Notes under the pieces: generated by a model
The model's input: only the letters and a program-made list of their open reading frames with translations
The model's database searches: none
Told to the model about the DNA's origin: nothing
Part shown: one piece after another, positions 53,546-64,000 of the stretch
How the letters are laid out: each line of letters starts with the position of its first letter
Position numbering within the stretch: position 1 is the first letter of the stretch
Position numbers and translations under genes: made by a program
NCBI GenBank assembly: GCA_964019165.1
Contig: OZ025277.1
Span: 1,573,453-1,637,452, forward strand
Length of the DNA: 64,000 nt
Source: Mastigias papua
Lineage: Eukaryota; Cnidaria; Scyphozoa; Rhizostomeae; Mastigiidae
Direction of reading: 5' to 3'

Positions 53546-54299
53546 TATTCCAAGTTTACTTAACACTGCAGTGTTACACAGACAGATATGCACTACACAT
53601 ACAAAACATTTAGATACATATATTGTCTTATAAAATAATTAAATAATAATTAAATAATTAAACAATGGAGATCATGAGCTTTTTGAAAATTGGATTTTAA
53701 ATGTACATCGACTATCTTAGGACTCAGAAATGGCTTTGTTATAAAGACCATTTTCTTATAAAAAAAGCGCGTGGCTGAAATTTTTAAAGAAAATGGGTGT
53801 GGCCATAGGGTAACCATATCAGTAGCTTGCAGCAAAGCTCCCTTCTTTCTAGGACAGAGCAACTACCTTTGACAAATAACAACCTAGAGCAATAAATAAG
53901 GATTTCTCGACATTCGAAGGCGTGGAAAATATGATGAGGCATTTTAATTGACATACAATCAGCTTTATGGAGAAGCCTATTTACACCAGAAGTGATCAAT
54001 CGAGATTTTTGCATCACATTTGAGGTTGGCGGTAAAGTTGAACAGTTCAACAGTTGAACTAATGGGATGTTCAGCAGCATATTTTCTTTTTTGTTTACCA
54101 GCTACACACACGGATTCTAGTCATAAATCAAGTCAGTAGAAGGCATATTTGTTAAGTTGTGACATTCTCCGAACAAGTGCATTCTTGTTCATACATCTGA
54201 CAATTCTAACAAGAGATCATTTGCCCAATACACAAGCCCTGCTCATTGGCCCCCGCGGTTGCAAGAATAAGGAAGTAGAGCTCGGCTGCTCAGAAAATT

Positions 54300-55190
54300 G
54301 GGAAAATTCAGTACTCGGTTGTTGAGGCCTAAGAAGGTTGATAAGTCATATACCTGTACAGTTCCAATATTCACGCTAGAAAGTCATCTCTTTTACTTAA
54401 TTTGTATAGATTTCTTATAGTAGCCTATTTATTTCATTTCATTTCATTTTTATTTAATTTCATTTTTACATATTTTGGGAGGGTGGCCCTTCAGCTTAGC
54501 TGATTGTCGAGGGCCCTCCATTAAAAGAATATAAAATTACAATCTAATACAATAAAATACTTATAATAATTGTAGAACAAAGTAGAAATAAAAATCAAAT
54601 ATCAAAATAGTTCTAAGAAAGTCAATTCTTGTAATTAAAATCAGAGGAAAAGAAAAACTGAAGATTTAAAATTACTTTAGGAGGGATTTGAAGACATGCA
54701 ATGATCTTGTTTCTTTGCACTCAGTTGAGAGGCTATTCCACATCTTGGCACCTCTGTATGAGAAGCTTTTCTGCCCCGCAGTTGATTTTCTCAAAGGAAG
54801 CCTTAAATCAGTGGTAGTGTTTCGAAGATTGCGCTCAGTAAGCTGTGAACTTTTAGTAAACAAATTAAGCATGTAGTGTGGTCCAAAATCATTGAGAGAT
54901 TTAAAAACCATCATTTTCGTTTCATCGGCAATAAGTTCTACAATGGTTTTCCATTCAAGCTTTTGTAACAAAGGCTTACTGGGAGCATCATAACTGCTGT
55001 TCGTCACAATTCTTGCGGCTTATTAGAGTTTTATGTTTGTGTAGTGCCTATCAATATGTGTAACACTATAGTTGCTACGTAACCTCTGTTATTCTTGCTA
55101 ACAAAGTCTTAAGAAGGTTTTAGTGCTGAAAACATGAACATGTTAAAAAGTTTCAGTAATGGGCGAAAACATTTTCTTATAAGAAATGTG
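54300..55190 (+). repeat. Family C repeat split by a LINE insertion
   Basis: The left half (to about 54430) has CCTAAGAAGGTTGATAAG, TTCCAATATTCACGCTAGAA, AGTCATCTCTTTTACTTAAT and TTGTATAGATTTCTTATAG. The right half (from about 55022) resumes with AGAGTTTTATGTTTGTGTAG, TGCCTATCAATATGTGTAAC and ends GGGCGAAAACATTTTCTTAT. The halves make one repeat when the intervening LINE is removed. Confidence 0.7.
54430..55020 (-). mobile_element. 5'-truncated LINE (non-LTR retrotransposon) insertion
   Basis: A 111-residue open frame (55007 to 54672) reads like the C-terminus of LINE open frame 2 proteins. It contains PSKPLLQKLEWKTI, then MVFKSLNDFGPHYM, and LRLPLRKSTAGQKSFSYRGA followed by KMWNSL. These match the common pattern SFxYRGAxxWNSLP of CR1/L2-type elements. 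After the stop come about 240 bp of 3' UTR and an AAATGAAATGAAATAAA tail. The 5' end is cut off at about 55020, typical of target-primed insertion. Confidence 0.85.
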
Positions 55191-55449
55191 TAGTCAGTCT
55201 TTCTAAGCTACAAAAACCAATGGTCTTGGCCACAAGTAGTGCTGGTCTCAAAAACGACAATAACGACTTCAAAATGAAAGTTGCTGTTGTAAGCATTAGT
55301 GAGTGCTGCAACTATGATATTGCATGAAAATTGTCTAGCAAGAAAGATTAATAGCATGCACTGAACTAAAGTGACGTTTCTTTAAGGAACTGGGTGTGGT
55401 CAAATGCGGTCATGGATAATTGCGTTTTTCTGGCTCCACCTATGCATGC

Positions 55450-55880
55450 TTCTTTATCAGGAATATAAGGAATTATAGCACAAGACCTAGTTCCAAAAGT
55501 TCCTTATTTCTGGAGATCCAATGATCAAACTGTAATGCTAAAAGTTCCTTAATAGTTCCTTAATTTTCACTCCACATTTAGTGCCATAAAAGTGTTACAG
55601 ACGCAAGTAAACATTAAAGTTAATTTTGCCTTTAATTTTGGCTGTAACGTAAGATCAATGGAAAATGAAGAACTTAACAAATGCATAGTAAACAGTCTAT
55701 GAGGGTTTTGGCTGTAAATGAATGGAACCAGCTTCCTAATGGTTGCTTGGTGTTATAAAAATTGTTCAAATTGAAAAGTTCCTTAGGAAGTTCCCCTTTA
55801 CTATTATAAGTTCTTTAAATATTTCGGCATTCTACACGTAGGTCCCGTATAGAGTGGTTCCTCATAAAAAAGCGCGTAAA
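55450..55880 (+). repeat. Dispersed repeat family B copy
   Basis: One of the most complete copies: CAAGACCTAGTTCCAAAAGT, TCTGGAGATCCAATGATCAA, AAAGTTCCTTAATAGTTCCT, GAATGGAACCAGCTTCCTAA, AAATTGAAAAGTTCCTTAGG, AATATTTCGGCATTCTACAC and a GGTTCCTCATAAAAAAGCGC end. Confidence 0.65.
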
Positions 55881-56629
55881 CCCTTAATGTCTTCTAAATA
55901 TTGGTCTTGTAAATTCATCTTATTTTATGTCCTATCCTTTGCTAAGGGAATGGCTCAATTTCGTATATTCATGTCCATCCAATTTTTATGCTACTTTTCT
56001 GACATGATTCTATGGACTCTTTAGGATTCAATTTTGTGAACGTATCCGCCTTCCTACTTTGTAAAATACTCCCAGAAACTCATATGAAACATTCTGTACT
56101 CGTTTCCAGTTGCTGGGTGTTACCATAAGTAACTATACTAAGGAGCTGTCCTAAAGCATAGAGCATACCACCGTGGGACGGATTCAAAAGGATCACCCAA
56201 ACTTTTTTGGGGAAAACATTGGGCAAACAGATTTTCAAACTAAAACGATAAGTCAACATACTTTCATCTATAATATCAAGGGAAGCATTGAGTCTTCAGT
56301 CATCATTGTCACGGTCGCTTTCAATTAGACTTCTTTTTGAAATCCCTTCCATCCCAGTCTGACCCAAACTCTATGACTCGGCTCCCAGGGGCGGCGGGGC
56401 AGCATTTTTTGTGGAGGAACGTGAGCGGACAGATTAACATTGGGAGATATCGAAGGGTGCTAAAACGTGTACTAAATTACATTTACCATAGAAAGTGGGG
56501 GGCTATAGCTCCCCGGCTCCCTGGCTCCGCCACCCATGGTTTCCCTTCAGTTTCCTATAAAAATTGCCATAGTTGTTATACAAATATAAACTAATAGTTA
56601 ATGAGATGACAAAACGATATAAGTTTTTC

Positions 56630-57120
56630 ATTCTTTAAGGACTTTAGCACAAGACCTAGTTCTAAAAGTTCCGTAATTTTGGATCTCCTTTAACCACACT
56701 CCAGTAATAAAATTTCCTTAATAGTTCCTTAATTTCAACTGCACTTGTTACAAGTTCAGGGTCAAAGCAAGAGACTATGGACACCACAAGTTTAAGCAAA
56801 GACCCCCCTATGACCCACTCGCTACAAGGAATACACACAATTTACGCAAATGTTAGCTCTTCCAAACGTAAGTGTCTTTTTAAGCAGTTCCTTGTAGATA
56901 TGTACAACACTCCACACCACCGTCTATATCAATGAAATGTTCCAAGGCGATGCGTTCAAAATTCGAATTCATTCAGTTTCTTCTACGTGACTTTTTTATA
57001 AGAAACTAGTTTATAAGAAACCTAGTACTAGACACCCCAAAGTTTAAGAAGCTTTAAGAACTCAAAAGAAAGAGAACTAAGAAACTATAGGACTCTCTCT
57101 AATGTTTTCTGCCACCTTAA
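56630..57120 (+). repeat. Further family B-related sequence
   Basis: GCACAAGACCTAGTTCTAAA then TTCCTTAATAGTTCCTTAAT recurs here as at 55480-55560. After 56990 TTATAAGAAACTAGTTTATA and AAGAAACCTAGTACTAGACA appear, the latter also at 47465-47485 (AAACCTAGTACTAGACACAC). Limits are uncertain, and more than one insertion may be present. Confidence 0.45.
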
Positions 57121-57214
57121 ACTAGCTTCCTTTAAACGTTGCTTCTTATGAAAAATAATTGAGAAGACAAGTGGATGGTGTTTGCACAATCTGCGTGAAA
57201 CCAAGAGAATCTTG

Positions 57215-57710
57215 AGCACTTATCAAAGGTCAAAGTTATGCCACCAAAAGCATTATCGAATACTTGGTCAAATCTAAGTCCAAGGTTAGCATACATAAAC
57301 GAATTTAATAATCCATTTTTGTGTGAAAACGTAATAATTTCAGCTGGGTCTATGGAGACGGACGTCTGTAGCATTGGGACAATGTGGGCTGTCGCCTCAT
57401 AAGACCTTGCAAAAAAGGACAAAGGGCGAAGTTTTTAGTAGATAGTGCCATGATACCCTTTGCTATTACATTTTCATAAATAGCTTGCAGCACACTTCTA
57501 ATGCTTAGAAAGTATGAAAGTGATATCATACGTGCTGTAGCAAACCACCCCATCGGTACAGGGAGAGACGGTGCCAGCAGCTATAGACTGGAGGGGAGAT
57601 AGGAGATCATACTCTTTTACAAACCACGCCCTGTGAGACCACGCATCATCACAATATGAAATACGTAATTTAAAAGGGAGACAATGACCAATTACATATG
57701 ACATAGCAAA
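57215..57710 (-). pseudogene. Possible decayed rhodopsin-like GPCR fragment
   Basis: The minus strand reads, in one frame with stops in the middle, LPFKLRISYCDDAWSHRAWF and VKEYDLLSP, then after three stops IVPMLQTSVSIDP and NGLLNSFMYANLGLRFDQVF. The first part resembles the second extracellular loop of peptide GPCRs (a YCxExW-type motif before helix 5). The last resembles helix 7 and the start of helix 8 (NPFIYANLxxxFR, here with NSFMY). Helix 5 and 6 hydrophobicity is mostly lost. If real it is a pseudogene. Chance resemblance is possible. Confidence 0.35.
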
Positions 57711-57714
57711 GAAA

Positions 57715-59500
57715 TGAATCTTATTGGAAATGCCCCATACCCTTCAACTCTCCTGTTCGAATTCGAACGAATAAAGAGTAGTCTTAGCAAGAACTGGGGG
57801 GCTTGTCTCTCATTGCTTTTGTGTTTTGCAAAGATACCCTTACACTTTTCCTTTGAAGGCGTCCCAGTCCATAATTACCAAACAAGACCTTCGGTTTCAA
57901 CTACAATATTATACAAAAATATACAATGCAACTTGAAGAACGATCCAGTCAAAGGAAGAATTGGCATAGCTTGTGACAAATGTGTGAGAATCCTGGATAT
58001 ACACACTAATCGACTGAGCAACTTTTAGCACTGGCACTTCTGGGCCATGATCCCAGTGAACCCTCTTTCCGGTCTAGTGAAAGTGTAACCTTTTCCTGAA
58101 AAACTTTCAATATTATTTTTCTCCAAAAAATAAATCGTTACAAGTCACTCTATTAGTACACTGAGCAAAAGAATAATGACATATTTGATAGCCTCTTTTT
58201 GGGAATACAGGCTGAACCTAGCTGCTAATGGAATGGAGCCCTTTAAATAGGCTTGGTCAAATAGTCAAATTTCCCTAAAAGAGGCTCTACTATGTGATAT
58301 CTTCGTGATCAAAATTGGCTTAATCTTGCAAGAAAACTGGGGTGATGGCAAGAAAGGCATCTAGAATTTTTATCTCTCAGCTAATGTATATATTTTAATC
58401 AATATGTATTTCAAGATATGACGTAGACTCATTTGCACTAACCTGCCGTTAAAAGGTAGTTAGCAAGTTTCTTTTTTAAAAATCTCAACACCAACCCAAT
58501 CCATCATCTTTCTAGACACAGTCTCCTTTCAGCAACGTTTCACTTTATATCAGTGGTGGACACTAAAGGAGCAAGGGGGCATGGGGCGGGGCATTCACCC
58601 TAATGCTATACGCAAACAATTAACTTTTGTGGCATTGCCGCTAAGATTCTCCTTATAACTTCCCCCTCAGGCTCCTGCCGTCTGTTGCACCCCCACCCCA
58701 ATTAGCAGATGAGTGCCTGTCACTTTTATATACCACAAGACTCTTCGTTTCCATAAAATAATGCTGGAGATATGGTTGTAAAATGTACTACACTGTATTT
58801 ACCTTGGGGATGTTATTACTAATTCATAACTAAACATTCTTCTGGCACTGCAGAATTTTGTAAATACTTCATAAATATTTGTTGTAAAGGCTATTACTGT
58901 TTTGTAATGTTCAAAAGAGGTAAAGGTAACAACATATTGAAAAAGTCTCCAATTCAAAAAGTCATTATTTCGTGAACAACAATGCTTCATGTATCTTAAG
59001 GCCATTATTGTGGTACCATCGTTTTTCTTTTTAAGATGCGATTTTCCCATCGAACCTATAAGCGAAAGTGACACAGTTCTGCAGCGAAGGTGATCCACCG
59101 TCACACCGCAACAAATCTCTCTTTCATTATCCGAGATTACAATGAGTGGTTTGTACCACAGTTGTGTGATATAGGATGTTATTGAATACAATAAGATATT
59201 GGAAGGAAAAGCAGCAGCATTGATTAAAGCCATTTATCTCTAAACCACAAGGATTGCATAAGCCTATCATGCACGCATTTTGAAAGGAAATCAAGATAAC
59301 TCCCAATAACGGCACCTTTTCACGAAGACTACACTCTGGACGTCGTTTGTCTCATTGTGCGCTGGGCATTATATGTTTTTATAAGGAACTAGGCTGGCCC
59401 AGAAAGTGGGAAACTCTAGTAATATGCTCGAGACAAACCAAGAAACTAGACTATATGCTATAGATGGTGAACTCTTTTGTCAACAGGGACTGCACATGGT
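57715..59500. other. Unassigned region with two medium open frames
   Basis: Open frames at 57714-58028 (plus, 104 residues) and 58799-59233 (minus, 144 residues) have no recognised motif, no clear splice sites, and average-looking composition. They are probably chance or relic sequence. Nothing else was recognised. Confidence 0.4.
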
Positions 59501-59519
59501 TGGAAAGGATTAGCAAGAA

Positions 59520-59770
59520 TAGCCAAGTATGCGTAACATACACCAACAGACCTGCACTGCACAAACAGCACTCTAATGCACAAATTACTACAAGAGATCT
59601 TTACAAACTAAGTTAAAACGATGACTTTCTTGCGTGAATATTGGAATTCTAAAAGTATATGATTTGTCAACTTTTCTTAGGACTCATAATTCCAATACTA
59701 AACTTTCTTAACTTATTGAGCAGTTAAGTACTGCTTTCCTATAAGTCATTTTCTTATAACAAAAACACAT
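59520..59770 (-). repeat. Family C repeat, inverted
   Basis: Read on the minus strand, this has AAGTCATCGTTTTAACTTAG, GTTTGTGCAGTGCAGGTCTG and ends in TTATAAGAAAATGACTTATA-like sequence, matching family C. Its orientation is opposite to the copies at 51.5-55.2 kb. Confidence 0.5.
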
Positions 59771-60496
59771 AGCAACAGAATTCCAAAAAGATTCTCGAGA
59801 ACAAACTGCTTGACATTTCCCTGACTTTTCTTTAAAATTAGTTTTCCTTGTCTTCTTTCCAAGAAGTATTTCAAATATGAATTATGCAATTCAAATAAAT
59901 TGTTGTTAGTTTGATGACCTTGCAATACTTATACTTAACATTTAAGCCCGGAATAGTCGTTAAAAATAGTATAAAATGGGGCACTTTATTTGTAAGCTAA
60001 GTAGAATTTCACTATGAAGCAAGAAGAGTACAAAGGAAAATATACCAGATAGTTTCTTTGGTGTTACTAGAAGTTCTCTAGCCACAAGTAGTTTCAGAGA
60101 ATTCCTCACGACCGAATCAAACTTCAGAACTTCCTGACTGCTTCACGTTTTGGCAATTATAGAACATCCCCTGGTTATTCCTGAGTTTCCCTGGCTTTAA
60201 TTAAAATTAACGACTCTCCATGTATTCCAAGTTTTCCTGTTCCTTTGCGAGCCCTGTGTTAACATTTCGTAGATCACACATATTTAAACGTTTTATATAC
60301 CACATCCCTACTACAACGCCTAACAAAAGGTGTACACGTAGAAATCTCGCACCCAAAACAAGCCTAAGCCATAAAAGCAACTTAAACCTCGTATGCAAAT
60401 CAAGCCTCACATGCAACTTTACTTGCACTTGCTGAAAAAATTAGATTCTGTTATGAGAGCACTATAGAACTAGTTGCGAGCTGTTGACATTTGAGT

Positions 60497-60850
60497 TCAC
60501 ACACGTTTCTTTATATAAAAAGACACACTTCCTCCCTTCAGCCTGGATGTTTCTTAATATTCTTCAAATCCAGCCTGAAATGTTTCATAAGTGTTTCTTA
60601 AAATTCTTGAAATTTCCTATAATAACAAGGCAATTATGAGACGAGAAATTGAAATTTTAGTTAAAAAAATTTGAGAGACGGATGTTGTTTGTATTTTGTT
60701 TCTAGTCCAATTAAAAATTTTCTCGCAAAAACAGAATTTTCATGTTTACTTTAGAAACTTAGCCTGCCTGTGTTTTTTAATTCTTTCCTAATTTCTGTAT
60801 GATTTGGGCTTTATGTTTCTTATATACGTGTTTCTTATAAAAAAAACTTA
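60497..60850 (+). repeat. Dispersed repeat family A, copy 2
   Basis: Counterpart of 318-657 in the same orientation: CTGGATGTTTCTTAATATTC, CCTGAAATGTTTCATAAGTG, GAAATTTCCTATAATAACAA, GGATGTTGTTTGTATTTTGT, CTTAGCCTGCCTGTGTTTTT and a GTGTTTCTTATAAAAA end. Confidence 0.65.
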
Positions 60851-63729
60851 CATTACTATTGAAATATAATGTTAGGAATTAGTAAGGAACATAGAAATCA
60901 AATATATAAGTATTATTCATTACGAAATGGTTTGTTCTGGGCAAAATTGATATAATGGAACATAGTGGATTCCAAAAATAAATCCTTGCAGCACATGCTT
61001 TTGCAGCACAACAGCTGGGTTAGCATTTCTAGTTCCAATAACAACTTCCAATACATAAATTTTTCTAAGGTAAACCTCTGTCACATAATGACTTGCATCA
61101 AGTACTATGATTTCATCATAAAAACCTCCAGTTTTCCCAACAATTGTCGATTTGAATTAACTCAGTATCTATTTTAATTAGCCAACTGTAAATAAATAGG
61201 ATAAAACAAGTGCAAGTAAAGGTACATTTGAGGCATGAATCACGTCTGAGGCGCACAAGTCATACGTGCGGCTGACCGATTCGAAGAGAGGCTTGAATGG
61301 AAATGAGGCTTTATCAGAAGTGAGGTTTGAATAGAAGCGAGGCTTGAAATGTTGCGGGCTAGGAAGATCGTAGTGCGAATAACGATTTCCTTAGCAGTGA
61401 CACAGTTTTTTAGAGCCCTATTGGCCATTTCAGACACTCAATCATGTTAGAAATATCTGGATTGAGCTAACCTAACAAATAATAGGCATTGAATATCAAG
61501 CACTATAATTTGCAAATGGATGACAGAAGTAGAAATCAATTCTTAACCTAATTCTAAAAGAGTGCTGAGCAGTGGTAAACAGTTCAAGTGTGCAATGTGA
61601 TAAAATCACTTCACCCTTCAAGCGTTTATTCACGCGATCTTTTGATCCAATAGAACAATGCCCAATCAATAACATTCAGGCAGGTTGTCTCTGAACAAAA
61701 AATGAGGCTAAATATAAAGGTGGGGGCTACAAACAACAAAAGCTAGAAAAGTCGCTGCCTCCTGAAAGTGGGAGTGTGAAGCTCCGCTCCCCTGCCCCCC
61801 TCCCCCAATCAGTAACAATCAAAAATCGATGCTCTTTCAATGAACTTTGTAGAAACTCATCTTTCACGATAAAGCGAAAATAAAAGGCGTGGTCAGAACA
61901 GACTTCTTAAGGGCTCCGCCCAATATCTCCTACTTTCAATAAAATGTTCAGTGATAAATTTCCCCTGCAATTAGGCTTGATTAGGACAATAATAAAAGGG
62001 AAGCTAAGCACAATACTTGTAGGTTGTTGTTGGTTTATTGCACGAGATTGTTATGGGAACCATCTCAAACAAAGAATCTGAAGGGGAAGGATTTCTGTGT
62101 GACTATAGACTATGAAAGCTAACCGTGAAACGTGTTTCCTTACAGCCATGTCATGACAATATAGTTAATAGCGAAGATGAATTAACTATTGAGACAATCA
62201 CTTTACTGCTTCAACAAAGCTCTCCTGCACGATTGTGACAGCAAGGAGGCGGGTAGCACGTCGAAAAGGTCAACCCAACGCCATGTTGCCTTTCCCCATC
62301 AAAACTGAAGGATGAACTTCTATATCGTAATCAAATTTGCTGGTATTAAATTGATAGCGTTCTCGTGACCAAAATGCGATTTGCTGTTAATCACACAAGA
62401 TAACCAAAAGCGTGTCTCTTATCTCATTTTAAGCTAAAGCTCACCCTGTACATATACGCGTATACAGTCAATAGAACAGGGTATCCCCCTTCCCAAATCC
62501 CTGGCTATAACCATCGATCCGTTTGATGAAATCTCTCAAAGGCAGATACCTCTGCGGAGTTTACCTCTGCTTACAGTGTGCCTAGTTAATCATCATAGTC
62601 TTTGTATTCTTACATTTCAATCTAAATGGTTATTGACACTGAAGTAATTCTATTACACTCTTTTTGATAAGAATGATTTTATAAGAATACCAGCCTCAAA
62701 ATTGATGGGAAATTAAGAACAAATTAAGAACAAGCTGAGACTAAAGCAGTGTCGTAGAATGATTTGAAACTGATATAAAGCATTTTAAGTTCTAAAATGT
62801 TTGCCAAAAGTCCTTCAAACACCCTAAACATCAGTGTGTAAAACAAGTCGTAAGTATATCGATGGTGGATTGTACATCTGTAAGAATGTATAACTTTCGT
62901 CTTCTGCTTATGTTATTGAAAATAATGCCTACTTCACAAACATCCAATGTAGTCTTGTATATTGTCTAATGTCTAAATTGCCTACACCCAAACAATTTAA
63001 GAAAATGACTGTAATGAAGAATTAACGAACGGGAGTGCAACTGCAAATTTTTGAAGACATCGCTCTTATCCATATATAGGGTACACTAAATGTTTTTTAA
63101 AGAGGATGTAATATGGAATAATATTTCTCAGATTTAGAAAAGGAAAAAGCGCTACAGGAAATTTCATGCTTTGCTACATTCAAATTTAATGATGATTGCA
63201 AGCAGTTCTGCAAAACAAAAATACTGTAAACAGTTTCATAATTGTCAAAAAAAGCATTTATCTTGTGGCGAAAAATGCAAGAGTCTAGGCCACACATCAA
63301 ACTGGTATTTCAGTTGATGACGTCATAAGGAGGAATTGTGATTATCACCACCACTGAAAAATGGGTTGATGATAAACAGGGGCTAAGTAAAAGTCGTCTT
63401 GATCACTAATCGTTGTCATAAAAATTCCAATTGTGCTCTTGACGATAAAGAATACTGGTGTTAGCAGGGCTGCTGGGAGATTTTGGAAGCTCTGGGGCAA
63501 AAGAGGAATATAAGGCCCCTTGCGAACGAAACGAACTGAAAATTTGAGGGCTTGGGAAGTAACTCCTTATGCCTCCTTGAAGCATTAGCAGTTATGAGTC
63601 CCTAAACTTTGATTCCCTGGGGGTACTTCTCCCCCTGCTGCTAGAAGATCCGTAAGTTTCTTGAGGTAGACGTCATTAGTGTCATTCAGCAAAAGCATAA
63701 TATTTTACGATAGTATCTGCTGAGGAGGC
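60851..63729. other. Non-coding region, nothing firm
   Basis: No exon or gene was supported. 61270-61355 has loosely repeated GAGGCTTGAA / GAGGTTTGAA units, a weak imperfect repeat. 61720-61815 has a GC-richer stretch (GAAGCTCCGCTCCCCTGCCC) that looks like decayed transposon sequence. Confidence 0.45.
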
Positions 63730-63739
63730 GTGGGAAAGT

Positions 63740-64000
63740 TGTATCAATACACACCTTTTTGTACGAAAGTTTTTTCGCCCAGCAGATACTGACCTTTCTT
63801 AGCTTTTCGTGGTCTTATTGCTGAAACTTTCGAAAGACTTTGTTAGCAAGAACAGCCGAGTAAGCGTAACATTCTAATACTTAGGCTGCTGCTACAAGAA
63901 ATTTTTACAAATTAAGTAAAAGCGAAGACTTTCTTGCGTGAATATTGGCATTTTAAAGGTATATGGCGCATCATTATTCTAAGGTCTCAGAAATCCAGTA
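63740..64000 (-). repeat. Family C repeat, inverted, cut by window end
   Basis: On the minus strand it shows AAGTCTTCGCTTTTACTTAA, AACAAAGTCTTTCGAAAGTT, AAGCTAAGAAAGGTCAGTAT and CTGGGCGAAAAAACTTTCGT, the family C order. The copy is incomplete at the end of the window. Confidence 0.55.

Overview
This is a stretch of animal nuclear genome. It is AT-rich by eye, with many short phase-0 exons separated by long introns, GT-AG splice sites, long (TA)n and (CA)n arrays, and dense non-autonomous transposons. Nothing bacterial, organellar or CRISPR-like was seen. A collagen that ends in an endostatin domain requires a metazoan. The overall look (compact genes, AT-rich, many MITEs) would fit a cnidarian or another marine invertebrate, but I cannot fix the phylum from the window.

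Two protein-coding genes can be reconstructed, both on the minus strand and arranged head to tail. Gene 1 (16703 down to 3742) is a cytosolic 5'-nucleotidase III (NT5C3 family). Ten exons were found. They carry an N-terminal membrane anchor, the haloacid-dehalogenase-type motifs in order, and a last exon placed about 5.5 kb beyond the previous one. One short piece between exons 3 and 4 is unresolved.

Gene 2 (49479 down to 19322) is a multiplexin, the collagen XV/XVIII family. The model has 26 exons: a short signal-peptide-like first exon; one 5.6 kb Thr/Ser/Glu-rich exon holding 27 near-identical 52-residue tandem repeats; 17 small Gly-X-Y exons; a trimerization domain; a hinge; and a C-terminal endostatin domain with its four cysteines. 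The product would be about 2,700 residues, of which nearly 1,870 come from the repeat exon. A mucin-like block of this size on a multiplexin is the most unusual thing here. Higher-order duplications in it (a 9-unit, 1,404 bp block copied once) show that it is growing by unequal exchange. No thrombospondin-N/laminin-G or frizzled domain, the usual multiplexin N-termini, was found upstream.

The rest is accessory sequence. 1-3741 holds only repeats. 16704-19321 is the 2.6 kb intergenic gap. 49480-64000 is a gene-poor, transposon-rich region upstream of gene 2. It has several related MITE copies, two copies of a palindromic MITE (one nested in another repeat), a 5'-truncated LINE inserted in a MITE, and a decayed stretch that resembles a rhodopsin-like GPCR. 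A second decayed LINE reverse transcriptase lies in the last intron of gene 1.

Exon limits were read by eye from splice consensus, frame continuity and family resemblance. No alignment or expression data were available.
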